Shown: positions 1 through 13,826 of the stretch, one piece after another
Layout: each line of letters starts with the position of its first letter
Position numbering within the stretch: position 1 is the stretch's first letter
From: Diphasiastrum complanatum
Lineage: Eukaryota; Streptophyta; Lycopodiopsida; Lycopodiales; Lycopodiaceae
Direction of reading: 5' to 3'
Length of the DNA: 64,000 nt
Assembly: GCA_029204225.1 (NCBI GenBank)
Contig: CM055095.1
Coordinates: 76,774,471 to 76,838,470, forward strand
Notes under the pieces: model-generated
The model's input: only the letters and a program-made list of their open reading frames with translations
Told to the model about the DNA's origin: nothing
Database searches by the model: none
Program-made: the position numbers and the translations under genes

Positions 1-2400
<2,400 letters not shown>

Positions 2401-2424
2401 CATACATAGAGCATACATACTACT

Positions 2425-3240
2425 GTTTGGTCTCATCTTGATTCTTCACGAGTTAAGCTTCAGTTCTACCCCATTCACTTTCTTCACTTGGATGCTTCAG
2501 GGCTTCCCGTTAGACCAAGTTATCTCTCTCAGCCATTGTCTTTTGGCCTGCGCTACCGCATAGGTCAGCTTCGTGTCTCTTCACATCAGCTTGCTATTGA
2601 GACCGGCATATACATAGACATGCCACGATCATTACGGATCTGTCGGTGCTGTACATTGCAGGAGGTTGAGGATGAGTTTCACTTTATTTTCTTATGTCCA
2701 GCTTACTATGAGATCAGAGGCAGATACCACTGTTTCTATCGGGACACTCCACTCACGCTTGGTTCCTTCTTTGCCTACTCAGATGCAGTGTTGTTTTACT
2801 TTTGCGAGAATTGTTCTCCTTGAGATCTTCACTTATGTCAGCCAACCACATATTACACTTTTCTTTCAAAAAAGAGTTAGGGAGGATACTTCTGATAGTG
2901 AGATTGACATTCCAGCTCGCCGACAGAAGCTCCAACGTCTTCCTCGACCATCCAGAGTTCGTCATCAGAGGCCACCATGTGCCTCACACCAGATCACACA
3001 GTTTTTCTCTTTCAGTTAGTGAGTTTTATTCCTCTGCGTAGCTGATGGTTAAGCTACTGCTTTTGTACCCTCACCATAGCTGGAGGTTAAGCTTTGGTTT
3101 TATTTCCAGTTTATTTCTGTTTTTTTAGCTTTAGTTGATAAAAAAAAGTCCAACATGGACAATGCTCCTTTCTGATGTAACTTTTCTTTGTCTTATGTGC
3201 CTAAGGGCACCCGATAGACATTAATATATTCTATTCTATT
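2425..3240 (+). mobile_element. 5'-truncated LINE 3' end (subfamily A)
   Basis: It contains the last part of ORF2: HLDASGLPVRPSYL, SFGLRYRIGQLRVSSHQ and the Cys/His motif RICRCCTLQEVEDEF. A frameshift follows near 2790. The 3' UTR has the TTAAGCT direct repeats at about 3054 and 3087, hairpin GTCCA-ACA-TGGAC at 3148-3160, hairpin GTGCC-TAAG-GGCAC at 3197-3210 and AGACATTAA at 3216-3224. It ends in (TATTC)n and short CT. Confidence 0.9.
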
Positions 3241-4450
3241 CTATTCTCTCTCTGGGTCAGCAGGTGCTTTGCAAAAGGAGCACTGTAGGGAGTGACAGAA
3301 TTTGCACTGGAATCAGTGGGCAGGTGCAATGGAGTAGCAGTTGACAGGTGCGATCGGGTGCTCCATGGCTGACAGCCAGTAGACAGGTAGAGCTAGGAGG
3401 TAGCAATGCCCTTTCAGCGAGGCTAATCCCCTCCTCAGTATGGCAGTGTAGGAAGTCTCTCCACAGTCGAAGACATTTCAAGCAACGGTAGCTCAGGATT
3501 AGACTCAAGGTTTTTTGAAGGCAGCACTCAAGAACATATCAGATCAGCGCTCAGTAGCTCAATGTAATTACGAGACCTTGCCAGATAGCGCTCCACACTA
3601 CACGATCCCCAATAGGCACTGCTCAATCAGTAGCACTCTGTTCTATCACTCATTATTGAAGCTTGGAGTCAGCTTCTCAAGAGGGGCTGACAGGGCGCTG
3701 ACAGAGCACACTGACAGGACACTGACAGGGCTCTGTGACTCCTCCCATCATGGTACGCAAAACCAGGGGAAGCCCACGCTCCCCCTCTCCACCCCGCCCG
3801 GTTTGCTCGGACTCCTCCATCGAACCTGCAAACATAGTTGGACAAGAGCAAGGTGGCAGCTCCACACCATTTCCGGCAGTTGTTTCCGATCGTCTATCTC
3901 ACAATTATACTCCTTCCCAACCTATGGAAGGATTCTTTGTCTATGAACTAGGCTGGCTAAAACAGGAACTAAAAGAACTTCAACTACGGGTAAGCCATTT
4001 GAAAGAAGAAAACGGAATGATCAAAATGCAAATAGGGGATCTGCAGGCTGAAAATTTGGGATTAAAGACGGAGGTCATTGAAGCGAATGCAAAACTGAAA
4101 AAGGAAATGGACGCATTGTAGTGTGAAATTAGAGCCCAACCCATTCTTGCCATACCGGAATCCTCAAATCGTCTCAAAGAAGTCTTGGGCAACGGTGCTC
4201 AAGAAAGGAATCGAACCTACTGCACCTATTTCCTCGGTTATTTCCGCTACTTTATCGGAAGAGAGACTTCGTGGCAGCAAAGCTCTCAATATTCGGGTAC
4301 GTGGTATATTAGACACCCAAAACGCCATTGACGAAGCAAAACCGTTTCTTGCAACCACATTGGACCACCATTATGAAGTGCTTGATACGGCATGGCGGAC
4401 AAAACGAGATAATTCTACCCTTGTAATTTGTGATTTGTCAGTGGTCAGTA
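3241..4450 (+). pseudogene. LINE 5' region with broken ORF1
   Basis: The likely ORF1 start is the ATG at about 3750 (MVRKTRGSPRSPSPPRP), comparable to MAPKKKGG of the full-length copy. It has the shared motif NYTPSQPMEGFFVYEL and a coiled coil of LKEENGM and LQAENLGL heptads. After a TAG at 4119-4121 the frame continues with SWATVLKKG and the RRM start ALNIRVRGI, then stops near 4468. The upstream 500 bp includes repeated CTGACAGGG words (about 3685-3735) and may be a 5' UTR. ORF1 lacks the end of its RRM, and ORF2 is absent. Confidence 0.82.
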
Positions 4451-4928
4451 CATTATTGTACAATTTATAACTTTACTATTTATAATTTCTAGAAGTTCTT
4501 GGATGTCTGAGACTGTGATGTGTTGCATGCATCATGACTCATGAGTCAACTTTGAAGTATTCAAGAATGTACCTACTACTATCATCTATGGACTATCTTT
4601 TATGTACTATAGCTTATAATTTAGATGAATCGGGATTCATCTAAATTGCAAATTACAAATTGTAATCTGTATTTCAATTTTGTCACTGGTAAGTTGGAAT
4701 TGGTCACGACTCACGTCATGCCTCACTACGTGTGAACTTTGAAGCACTTGCCACTTAGCACTGTGAACTAAGTCTTGTAATATGTATGGAGTATGGCAGT
4801 ATCTAGTTTCTACAAGTGTACACAATATGATCACCTATTTATGGGGTCTTATAGATGATAGGGCCCAAATTAGGGCTTGGGTTTATAAGATAAGGGCTAC
4901 CCAATGGGCATTGGGCATAGAAGTGTGA
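4451..4928. other. AT-rich cryptically simple DNA, no gene
   Basis: I see no coding signal. The sequence is built from shuffled short words such as AACTTTGAAG, CAAATTACAAATTG and CTACTA. It resembles the introns of the two hAT genes further right. Confidence 0.5.
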
Positions 4929-5366
4929 TTGTTGACATGTTCAAGAGTCCCCTTGCTCTCCGCCGAGAGGGATATTCGGGGGGAGCCAAGGATCCAGGCC
5001 CCTGCTGCGAGTGCCTACTACCATGTGGCATGCAAACCCTCAAGAGCTAAACTTCTTGCTCTCTTACAAGACTCTAAAGATGTTGATGGTCGTGTCTTTG
5101 CATACTTCCTAAATGCACTGCAGATGGCAGTTGTAGGATCATTCAAGATGCAATCATGACATTGCTATCAAGCTTGCCCTCTACATATGAGAACTGGGTG
5201 ATGATCATATCGACACACTCAAATTTAACTTCATTAGAGTTATCACTATGTTGCTGCAGGAAGAAATCAAAGAAGTCAAGACACCTCTTCGACTTCATCA
5301 TCTCATGCTCTATATGTCAACAAAGGCTCGAAATGATAGAAGAAGAAAAGCTCTAAGCTCGAGGGC
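4929..5366 (+). pseudogene. Ty1/copia gag remnant
   Basis: Two frames give a gag-like segment: the peptide LLSSLPSTYENWVMIISTH, then LLQEEIKEVKTP after a shift, then a run resembling SHALYVNKGSK in another frame. This order (LLxSLPxSYE, then an LLxEE helix, then a serine-rich linker) is typical of copia gag (UBN2/DUF4219 group). No zinc knuckle, protease or integrase remains. The earlier part of the reading frame (4929-5150) is not recognisable. Confidence 0.55.
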
Positions 5367-5545
5367 CATAAGCTTTGTGCTGGCATGAATAGCTTCTTGC
5401 AACCTATCCATCAATAATTGACTGAGGAAAGCGACCATACAGAGTTTCTCCTCTTGAAATTGCATTCTCTAGAGCATTCTCATGAAATTGGATTTATCTA
5501 CTTGGTACTAGTCTTTCTATGACATGTCTAAACCCCAAAAACCCA
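5367..5545 (+). repeat. dispersed repeat, also at 42.6-42.98 kb
   Basis: Shares long stretches with 42603-42830 and 42831-42975, for example AAGCTTTGT, ATTCTCATGRAATTGGAT and the block around TTGCAACCTATCCAT. It is non-coding, and its superfamily is unknown. Confidence 0.6.
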
Positions 5546-5578
5546 TAAAAACACATCTTCAAAAAAAAAAAAAGCCCC

Positions 5579-5674
5579 TAAAATTCTCATTTCGAACCTG
5601 AACCTCCCATTTCAAACATGTTTCGAAACGACATACGAAACGGACCCATGAAACATTGGCACAAAGATGTGGAC
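5579..5674. mobile_element. MITE remnant with GAAACG/TTCGAA words
   Basis: Contains TTTCGAAC, GTTTCGAAACGAC and ACGAAACGGACC and ends CCATGAAACATTG. The reverse complement of that end, CAATGTTTCATGG, resembles sequence starting at 37544 (CAATGTTTCGTGG) and 42472 (CAGTGTTTCC). Probably one end of a small hAT-like element. Confidence 0.45.
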
Positions 5675-5815
5675 AAGGAATCATGGGCTCTGCCAAATGT
5701 GGGCAGGTAGCACTGTGGGTAGAGAGGAGAGATAGAGTGACCACAAGATTGCCAGCATGATCATCGTGCTTACCTCTTCACTCTTCATCCACTACTGACA
5801 TGAAATAGCTACAAC

Positions 5816-6401
5816 ATCGAGCTCAACATCGTTATAAGTCCTTGACTGATCGTCATAGGTCTTTTATAGAGTTTACTGAGGTCCAGTCTCTTTATCTTTG
5901 TCTTTCATTTGACGTCAAATTTTGTTCAAGATTGTTCTATTGCTAAAAAAATTGTCTGCTCGTTATAATGGTCCTTTTGTGATTGACGAGAAGCTTAGCC
6001 CTGTTACTTACCGTTTACAGTTACCTGTTACTACACGTGCTTGTGATATTTTTCATGTTAGTCTACTACGTTCATCTCTTTTTCCCGGTGAGACATGTGA
6101 TTCGTCATTTCCTAGTGACCCAGAACTTTTTCCGTGTTTACATGCTGCTATTTTGCAAGTTCGAGTCCTTTTGCGTCGTCGTCCTCGTATTGTCCAATTC
6201 TTAGTCCAAAGGGGCAGTCGTCCAGTTGATGAGGCTACTTGGGAGTCTTTCAATGTTTTTGCACACTCACCTTTACTGCAGGAACATGCTCGCTCTTTTC
6301 ATGCATTAGTACACGACACTACGGCTTCGTCACCTGCTAATGCACCACTTTATGCCCCTGTTGTTGCAGTTGCTAATCCACATCTTGCTGATGTTTCTTG
6401 A
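5816..6401 (+). pseudogene. Ty3/gypsy integrase C-terminus with chromo-like tail
   Basis: Reading across small shifts gives RYKSLTDRHRSFIEF, then LSARYNGPFVIDEKLSPVTY, LQLPVTTRACDIFHVSLLR and PRIVQFLVQRGSRPVDEATW. This is the integrase C-terminal (GPY/F-type) module followed by a chromodomain-like segment of a Ty3/gypsy polyprotein. Protease, RT and RNase H are missing. The minus-strand piece at 22343-22650 is close in sequence. About 380 bp further right are a polypurine tract and an LTR, as expected for the 3' end of such an element. Confidence 0.85.
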
Positions 6402-6766
6402 TGCAGTTCCCGATTCACATGGTGCTGCTGTTGTACCTCCTGCTGACTTGCCTAATATTGCTGGCTTTGATGCTCTTGCTACTCCAGCTATTGATTCTCC
6501 ATCACTTGTTGATGATGATACCTCAGTTGCCCGACGACCGTCGCTGCTTACATATTGATCCAGCCTTAGCAACTACTAGAATTGAGATAAAACTCTCTTA
6601 GCTTCATTGTACTAAAAGCGGTTTTTCACGGCTGTAGGGGATTCGGCTATTGGACTGACACCACTAGCACGAAATGTATAACCCAAGAAAGAAAATGACA
6701 ATACAGCGGTACTAAAGTAGCTCTAGTAGTTAAGATAATTCAGCCCACATTGAGGGCAATGTTTTA

Positions 6767-6777
6767 GATGAAAGGAG
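6767..6777 (+). promoter_or_regulatory. polypurine tract of gypsy element
   Basis: GATGAAAGGAG lies directly before the TGTTAT of the LTR, the position where plus-strand DNA synthesis is primed. Confidence 0.6.
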
Positions 6778-7182
6778 TGTTATGGACATGCATTATAGTC
6801 CATCCTTCTCTATTTTTCGACAGTATTTTTGGACACGCGGTTATATTACATGTGACAAGCCTAGAAACACCATTTACATGGTTCTCTAATTTTGGCCCTA
6901 ATTTTTGAATTTCACCTTCCCTCCAATTCTATTTGAAGGGAGGTAGGTTTTGTCCATTATAAATAGCCACTAAGGCTGGTCATTTAGTAGCTTTGATCAT
7001 TTTGACTCTTGGGCTTCTTGTAAGGGAGTTGTACTATTTTGGAGGTCTTAGTTGGAGATCTGCCTGAGCTATCAGCGGCCATTGATATTCATACGGATTC
7101 TTAGTTGGAGAATACTTTCTGAATGCTTTTTGCTGTCTTTTATGCATCATTGATATCAAAATCTGTGAATTTGTTCATAACA
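6778..7182 (+). repeat. 3' LTR of gypsy element (about 405 bp)
   Basis: Begins TGTTATGGACATG and ends TTTGTTCATAACA, so the termini form the inverted pair TGTTAT/ATAACA. It follows the polypurine tract and integrase remnant. No matching 5' LTR was found, and no clear target duplication is visible. Confidence 0.65.
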
Positions 7183-7280
7183 TGCAACCTGCAAAAAAAA
7201 CACAAGAAGAAATTTGAAGATTCAAACAACCTGAAAAGAAACCAAAAAACAAAAAACACCTCCCAAATGCTCAAGAAAGT

Positions 7281-7560
7281 GCTCTGATACCAAGTTACGA
7301 ACAAATTTATAGCAGATCAATAGTAGGCTAAGAAAGCAACACATAAGCAGGAATTAGCTCTAGAAAGCAGTAAAGAGAATGCTTAAGGAGACTAAAGAGA
7401 GAGATCAATATCATCAGCAAAGTAATAAACAACAATGTGTCCTACTTATACCCATAAAGAAGACCTAAAGGAAGCTTTTAGAGGATAAGATTACTGAACC
7501 TAAGCTATCTTGGATAAGGTTACTAAATCTTAGCTATCATGGGTGCCATAAGGACATGCC
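7281..7560 (-). repeat. minus-strand primer-binding site and LTR remnant
   Basis: Positions 7281-7292 are the exact complement of TGGTATCAGAGC, the initiator tRNA-Met primer site. The following bases resemble those beside the primer site at 31898, for example AGAGAATGCTTAMGGARRCTAAAG. It is therefore the start of a minus-strand gypsy element, reduced to LTR edge and primer site. 7561-7938 shows nothing else recognisable. Confidence 0.6.
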
Positions 7561-7938
7561 CTCAATGGTAGTGGCCCAATACCTAAGGGTATACTAATTA
7601 GGGGCTATATACCCAGTATATAACTTTAAGCAATGAGCAAGAACTTTTGGTGAATCTTTTAGGACCTAATTCAGCATTAAATCACAAAATGAATCACACC
7701 ACATGCCAACATTGCTATTTTATTTCCAACATTGAGCTGCTATCTTTTCAAAAATCAAAAGAAGGACTTGCAAATCATATGTCAAGCAAAAAAAATAAGT
7801 AAATCCATCCTACCATAATGGTTTGGCTTTGCATAAAGAAGAGAGCTAAATTATGCACCAAATAGTTTATTTCGTATAACGTGACCGTTATCAAGTTAAT
7901 GAAGACAAAAACTTGTACTATGCACATAATTTACTTAC

Positions 7939-8084
7939 CGGTACACTAGATGTTCTTTGTAAGGTTTTAGATGTGAGTCTATCTCGAATATTCGTAGACC
8001 ATCTTCCGGAGGTGGAATAATATTTGTTTCACATCCAGATTGTGAAATATCCCCTCTAAGTGTTGCATTTTCCTCCCTAATTGC
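7939..8084 (-). CDS. SBE: starch branching enzyme, exon 4 (partial gene)
   Basis: A 146-bp exon on the minus strand with acceptor TTTTTCAG and donor CG|GTAAGT. It is open through 48 codons and ends after two bases of an Arg codon. The peptide contains IIPPPEDGLRIFEID and then KPYKEHLVYR. This matches the conserved block of plant 1,4-alpha-glucan branching enzymes just before the CBM48 and catalytic barrel (family pattern PPPxDGxxIYEIDPxL...HLxYR). The enzyme makes alpha-1,6 branches in plastid starch. The following exons would lie left of 7939, and I saw none in this window. The match is from memory of the family; identity is strong, paralogue class is not decided. Confidence 0.8.
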
Positions 8085-8284
8085 CTGAAAAATTTGCATA
8101 AAGTGAATATACAGTTATTAACACTAGAGAACAAATACAAGATAGAAAATCCAAAAACTTGAGATTAGATTCGCAAATGCATTCAAAAATATATGTAACA
8201 ACTCTCTCTCATAATGAGACCAAAAAACAACTACACCATTATGACTAGACACAACATTTCCAAGCTCTATGGGACCATCATACA

Positions 8285-8600
8285 AATAGCAGTGAGAAAT
8301 GAGGCTAAAGCCTCAAGAATGGCATGCTTATGGACAAGGGGGTTCAAGGCACATCATTAAAACTCACATCATATATTCACTCGCAAAGCAATTATTGAGG
8401 AGGAAAATTTCTAGTAGATAATCAACTACCACTTTGTGGAGTTCAAATAAGACCTTTCATTATGTAAAGCACCACATGCTCATCCAAAGGTTGATGGATC
8501 GAAATTTTTCATCTAACATGGAGTTGGCTATCATGGCACCTACTGAGCAAATCATGGGGTGCTTCAAAACAAATGAGGGCTTAGCGCAATGGATTGACAA
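8285..8600 (+). mobile_element. highly degenerate LINE RT fragment
   Basis: The translation still aligns with RT: a KAIIEE segment, HMLIQRLMDRNFSS, LAIMAPTEQIMGCF and EGLAQWID. Several stops interrupt it. It is much more decayed than other copies and so probably older. It abuts a minus-strand LINE at about 8705. The gap 8085-8284 shows nothing. Confidence 0.7.
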
Positions 8601-8704
8601 TAAATATTATAGGAGTGAAGCCTCTTTCTCATTGGATGGTGGACATGATGGAATGATTACAATCCAAGATTGGAGTGAAACAACAATAGACAAAACACGG
8701 TCCA

Positions 8705-10022
8705 CCCTAATCCAAATATAGTGGGCCCGACCCAAGGCTGAAGGAAGTTTCGGACTAAGCAGGCCACCCCACCTGACCCTCGGTCTGTCAATGCTCTCGT
8801 AGCCCTCTGATGTGCAAAGTACCAACAAAAACCCTCAATGGCCGGTAGTCCCCTCAAAGGGCTCTCATGTGTCTCTGTGAGTAATAAGATATCGCCGTCC
8901 GTACAAAAATCTCTAAAATCCCCTGCTATAGCTGAAGAGTGAATACCATTGCAGTTCCATAAGCTCAACCGCAATGCCTTAGAAAGGGCCCCTGAACCGC
9001 TCCTAAGTCCGGGGGGCCCGAATCCCTATTTCTCATATTTCGGCAGGTCAATGTATCGAGCCTTACCATCCCAATATATCACCCTCTTTCCCAAAACTTT
9101 TGCATCGCTAAATGCTATCTTCTGGTCCGCAACCTGCATGGGGGTGAGATCATCATCCATTAATATAAGTGTACCTCCGTCATTCTTCCAAATTTGTGAA
9201 GCGAACAATGAGTGTAGAGAGGTCTCTCTTGGTTCTCCAAGCTCTTTCCAATCCCTCGGAGTGGAGGGAAAGCGTACTTGAAAGAAAACTGGTTACTTCG
9301 GTTATTGGATCAATGGTGTCTTCAATCCATCGTACCCTAATGTCATGGATTTGTACTCTCGCATCTTCTCTTCAGATATGGTAGCTGAAATGACACTATT
9401 AAAGGAGGGTGTACCTATTGCCATCTTTGAAGAGAGAAGCCCACGTCTTTGTCTCAGCTTTGTGTTGCTCAATCTTCTCTTCCAATTCTTGAATCCTTGT
9501 AGAGGTAGAGATGGCTGGCTCTCCTGGCTTGCTTATTGCTGCCTCCAAAGAAGTAATCTGGGCTAGCTTGGCCACCCTTTCGATGGACAGAAATTGAATG
9601 GTCGCTTGAAGCCGTCCCATTTCTTTCCGTAGAGAGCTATTTTCTCGTTTGACCTGTTCAATGTAGGAGAGAATGTACTGTTCAAAGGATTTAGTGGGCG
9701 TGTATAGATCTCAGGAATAGGTAAGATAGGAGCAGTACCAGAGGGTGGAGAAGAGGGTGAGCTAGGATTGGAAGCAAAGCTGATAGGGATAGGAAGGAGC
9801 CCAACAGTAGCACGAAACAACATGTCATCATTAGAAGTGGAAGCAGAAGTATCCGGCAGCAGTATGGAGGTGGCAAACAGCACTGCCACATCATCATCCG
9901 AGGTGGCAGGTAGGGCGGCAGGCAGCCCTGCCACATCATCCAGGGCGGCAGGCAGGACCTTATCCAAACGTCAAGGAGGAAGGACGTCAATATCAAAGGA
10001 TTCGTCATTGGATACAAGAAGC
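8705..10022 (-). mobile_element. LINE 5' half: ORF1, TAG junction, endonuclease start
   Basis: Reading leftwards, ORF1 starts near 10022, where LPPPM matches the start context of the full-length copy. Then come the shared YTPTK motif, a coiled coil (RENSSLRKEMGRL and EELEEKIEQHKAE-type heptads), WASLFKDG, and an RRM end with MDDDLTPMQ and KARYIDLPKYEK. A TAG at 9028-9026 is followed in the same frame by 17 codons and the endonuclease start LRLSLWNCNGIHSS with TETHES. Frameshifts disrupt the N-terminal half of ORF1. ORF2 is cut at about 8705. No ATG lies between the TAG and the endonuclease. Confidence 0.88.
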
Positions 10023-10036
10023 ATAGGCGGAGGAAG

Positions 10037-11404
10037 TTGCACAAACCAAAACCTGCAGTACCTCTAGCCTCCGAAGTACCAGTACCACCAGCAGGTTCGC
10101 CACAAAGATCGGATTTAAATGATCGCTTACAACATCAGGAGATTCTTTTCCAAATGGCAAAACCTGAGGTTCCTCGGACAGAATTGCTCACGAGTATACT
10201 ATCAAGCAGAATAAACGTATCCATTCGAGAGTTTCTGCGGATCACACCACAAGCAAAAAGTGTTCTGGCAAAATGGTTGAATTCGGAACCTGAAACATCA
10301 ACGAGAGAACCCTTGTATTGTGCCCGGTACGAGGAAACAAGCAACATCCTCAATATTGGAGTAGCATGGGAGAGTGAGCAACACAACATCACCCTTCCAA
10401 TCAAGCACAAGCAATACGAGGACGAAGCGGCAGCGGTAGATGGAGGATCCGGTGTAAATCTGATCTCCAGTACCCTGTATCAGAAATGGGGTCTACAAGG
10501 GGCTCACACCGGCGAAGTTTGCTATCGAACTAGCTGATCAATCCTGCATACGACCTAAAAGTGTAGTTGAAGATATACCAGTAAAGATAGCAGGAGTGCA
10601 ATTCGTGACCACTTTTGTGGTCATGGAAATCCCAGAATCTCCTTCCGCCTTTCGAGTCTTACTGGGAAGACCTTGGTTGAGAGTCGCGCAAGTGGTTCAC
10701 AACTGGGGTACAGGAAAACTCACCTTCAAGAACAGAGAGCAGGCAATGAAGGTGGATCCAACCACATGGGCGGTGAAACCCGTCGCTCCTAAAGCTAACA
10801 CAGTGTTGATCGCTCCAAGCAAGTCAAGGGTGGTCATTATGATTCGCAAACGGATACTGTTAGGGACCCAACTCCCTTGGTTCCCAAACCTAAACTTGAG
10901 ATTGAACCAGGTCATGTCGTGAAGGAATGTCCGAAGAAAAGGAAGGCTAAAGGGGCATCTTTTAAAACGCCAGGTAACTCTAGCATATCTTGTGTTGATC
11001 TTTCCTTTGCTAATAATTCTGTGTGTGAGCATTGTTGTTTCAATACTGCTGTTTTTGGTCCTCACGATCTCATTCGGATGAAGGGGGTTGTGGGTGACCG
11101 AGCCGTAACAATTTTATTTGATGATGGTTCCACACATAATTTTATTAACTCTAATTTGTTGCAGAAGCTAAGGGTGGAAACAAGGCAAAGTGACCACCGT
11201 TATACAGTGAAGTTGGCAACAGGAGTGGAAAGCCAAGTTTGGGACCGCATAGTCCCACATCTACCGATTCAAATACAAGCCTATATAGACTTTCATAATA
11301 TGAATCTAGATAAGGTAGATGTAATACTTGGTAAGGAGTGGTTCTATGAGAAGAACGAGTCAATGAATAAAAACTATGTAACACAGTTTGTCGTTCTTGC
11401 ATAA
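10037..11404 (+). pseudogene. Ty3/gypsy-like gag-protease remnants
   Basis: The first open stretch (10037-10537) includes AAVDGGSGVNLISSTLY, and the next (10596-10922) has RVLLGRPWLRVAQVVHNWG. Together they resemble a retropepsin domain and its C-terminal flap region. A second frame (10877-11404) has a second protease-like block, ILFDDGSTHNFINS, with KVDVILGKEWF. Two protease-like blocks in series suggest two different decayed elements joined here. A stop at 11402 and frame changes show loss of function. Confidence 0.65.
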
Positions 11405-11599
11405 CGGCTCATTCATAGAATTGAATGGAAATGTTGATATTTCTTCTCCGTATATGCTTTCTGCTTTAGAAACAGTTAAATGTATGGATATTGTGGATTG
11501 TGATTCTTATTTATGTTGGTTGAAAGATTTACCATGAAGAATATAGTTTGCAATTTTACAATCTCCAAATGGAATTAATGTCTAATAACCTAAAGCAGG

Positions 11600-13400
11600 A
11601 AAATTCAAGGTGAAATCTTTAGGAAACTTAGGCAAGAATTTAACGATGTGTTTTCTTAGCAGCTTCCTGAGGGTCTTCCCCCCTCTAGGGTATTAAACTT
11701 GTTCCTGGTAGTTCTCCTGTATCATTGTATCCTTACAGGATGAGTACTACTGAAGAGGATGAAGTTTATAGGCAACTGCAAAATTACCTTAAGATGGGCC
11801 ATGTTAGGCCTAGTAAGTCCCCTTGGGAGGCACCTATGCTCCTAGTTGATAAAAAAGACGGAGGTACTCGTCTTTGTGTGGACTTTAAAAAATTAAACAG
11901 GTTAACGATTAAAAACCGTTATCCTTTGCACAACTGGTTGATCGATTGCATGGTGCAAAGTACTTCACCAAAATCAATTTGTGATCAGGGTATCATCAAT
12001 ATAAAGACTGAGGATGTTGAAAAAACCGGGTTTAGAACTAGGTATGGCCATTATGAGTTTCTGGTTTTACCATTTGGTTTGACAAATGCTCCAGCGACTT
12101 TCTAGCAGATGATGAATAATCTTCTTTGTCCATATCTTGGAAAGTTCGTCATAGTTTACTTAGATGATATTCTCATCTATAGTAAGACTTTGGACGGAGC
12201 ATGAGGAGCATCTCAAGACTGTCTTAAAGTTACTTAGACAGGAGAAGCTTTTTGCCAAAGAATCCAAATGTGTTTTCTTCCAGAAGAGATTGCTTTATCT
12301 TGGTCACGTTACTTCGGACCATACGTTGGAAATTGACCCAAATAAAGTTCGACAAGTTCGTGAATGGCCAATCCCTATAACCATCCGGGAGGTTAAGTCC
12401 TTTTTGGGCTTTGCAGGGTTTTTTCATAGATTTATCTTGCGTTCTGCATTAATTGCATTGGCCTTGACAAATGTCCTCAAAGGGGCTAAAAGAACGAGCC
12501 GACACAATAAATTCAGCCCTCCGGTTACTTGGACTGAATACCTATTTTACACACAGTGGATCCTAACAAGCCATGTGTACTTGAGACGGATGCCAGTGAC
12601 TATGTTATAGGTGCAATCCTATATCAGGATGGTAGGCCGGTTGCTTTTGAAAGCAAGAAGCTAGATCATGCTCAAAGGCGGTATTCCACCTACGACAAGG
12701 AGTTTTTTCCTGTTATTCATGCCCTGAAAGTGTGGAGACATTATTTGTATGGCTCCCAATTTACCATAGTTACTGACCATCAAGCCTTTAAGTATATTAA
12801 CAATGTTGTCAACCTTAGGGGTCATAAGGCCACATGGTCAGAAATGCTCCAAGAATTTCATTATGACATTGAGTATCGGAAGGGTATTGCTAATAGTGTC
12901 GTGGATGCCTTCAGCCGGATTGGAGAGGTTAATCAGTTAAGCTTTTCTGAGATCCAATCTGAATTATATCTGTCCTTAAGAGATTTGTGTAAGACCGACG
13001 ACAGGTACTTCGGTCGTATTTGGCTAAACGTCTGGCAGGTTCTTCTAGATCTAGTGATGAGCTTGGAATGCAGGATTCCAAGATTTCCCTTCAGGACAAG
13101 ATATTAGGAAACTATTTCATTAGGCATGGGCTGATTTTCCGGAATGGAAAAGTTTGTGCGCCAAAAAATGATGATATAAGGGCCCAAATCTTGCATGAAT
13201 GTCATGACAGCCTGTGCAAGGCACCCTGGCTCACAAAGGACACATAATAAAAAACTTTTATTGGCCAAACTTCAAGTGCAGGCATATGTTCGCAAATGTG
13301 GACAATGTCAGCTTGCTGCGGAACCGATTCCTGAACTACTTGAAGACGATTTGGTATCATGGCAACATGCGCTTTCTTACAATGAAGAAGCTGAGCTGAC
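11600..13400 (+). pseudogene. Ty3/gypsy RT, RNase H and integrase zinc region
   Basis: RT begins around 11700: MGHVRPSKSPWEAPMLLV, DGGTRLCVDFKKLN, FLVLPFGLTNAPATF, and then, after a TAG at 12103, [12 protein letters not shown] with the catalytic YLDD. A shift leads to YLGHV and FLGFAGFFHRFI. RNase H is clear at 12556-13107 (ETDASDYVIGAIL, STYDKEFF, TDHQAFKYI). The integrase HHCC region follows in mixed frames to about 13400. At least three stops or shifts make it inactive. No integrase core follows. Confidence 0.88.
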
Positions 13401-13490
13401 CGACGAATAGATCCTGTGACACTACACGCTATGGCATACAAAATACCAGCTCAACCTCCTCACAAATCTCCATTACCTTGAGTTTCCAAG

Positions 13491-13826
13491 GTGGAACCTC
13501 CCAAAAAACCTGCAGTAAAGAAAAATCAATTCAAGGAGCGCTACATCCGCTGGAGTGACCTACCAGAAGAAGCCATAGCTACAATGGATGAAGATATTCG
13601 GAACCATGAGGCGAATATCCAACCAGTTCCCCAGAATGGCAACAAGGATGCATCCACTCTCCAAGATAGAAAGGGCAAGAAGAAGATCTCAGACTCCTTG
13701 AAGTCAATCCGGCTGGAACAAGATTCTGAGTCATCTTTGCAGATAACTGAAACCATCAAAAATCTGCAGCTCACAAGCAACACGTGGAAGGAGGAACTCG
13801 GTGGGCACCAATTCACGAGAATCTGA
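13491..13826 (+). other. unrecognised 111-codon reading frame
   Basis: A charged, lysine-rich frame starting MEPPKKPAVKKNQF with WSDLPEEAIATMDEDI. I do not recognise it. It lies between the gypsy remnant and a minus-strand LINE and may be leftover gag or linker from the former. Coding status is uncertain. Confidence 0.3.
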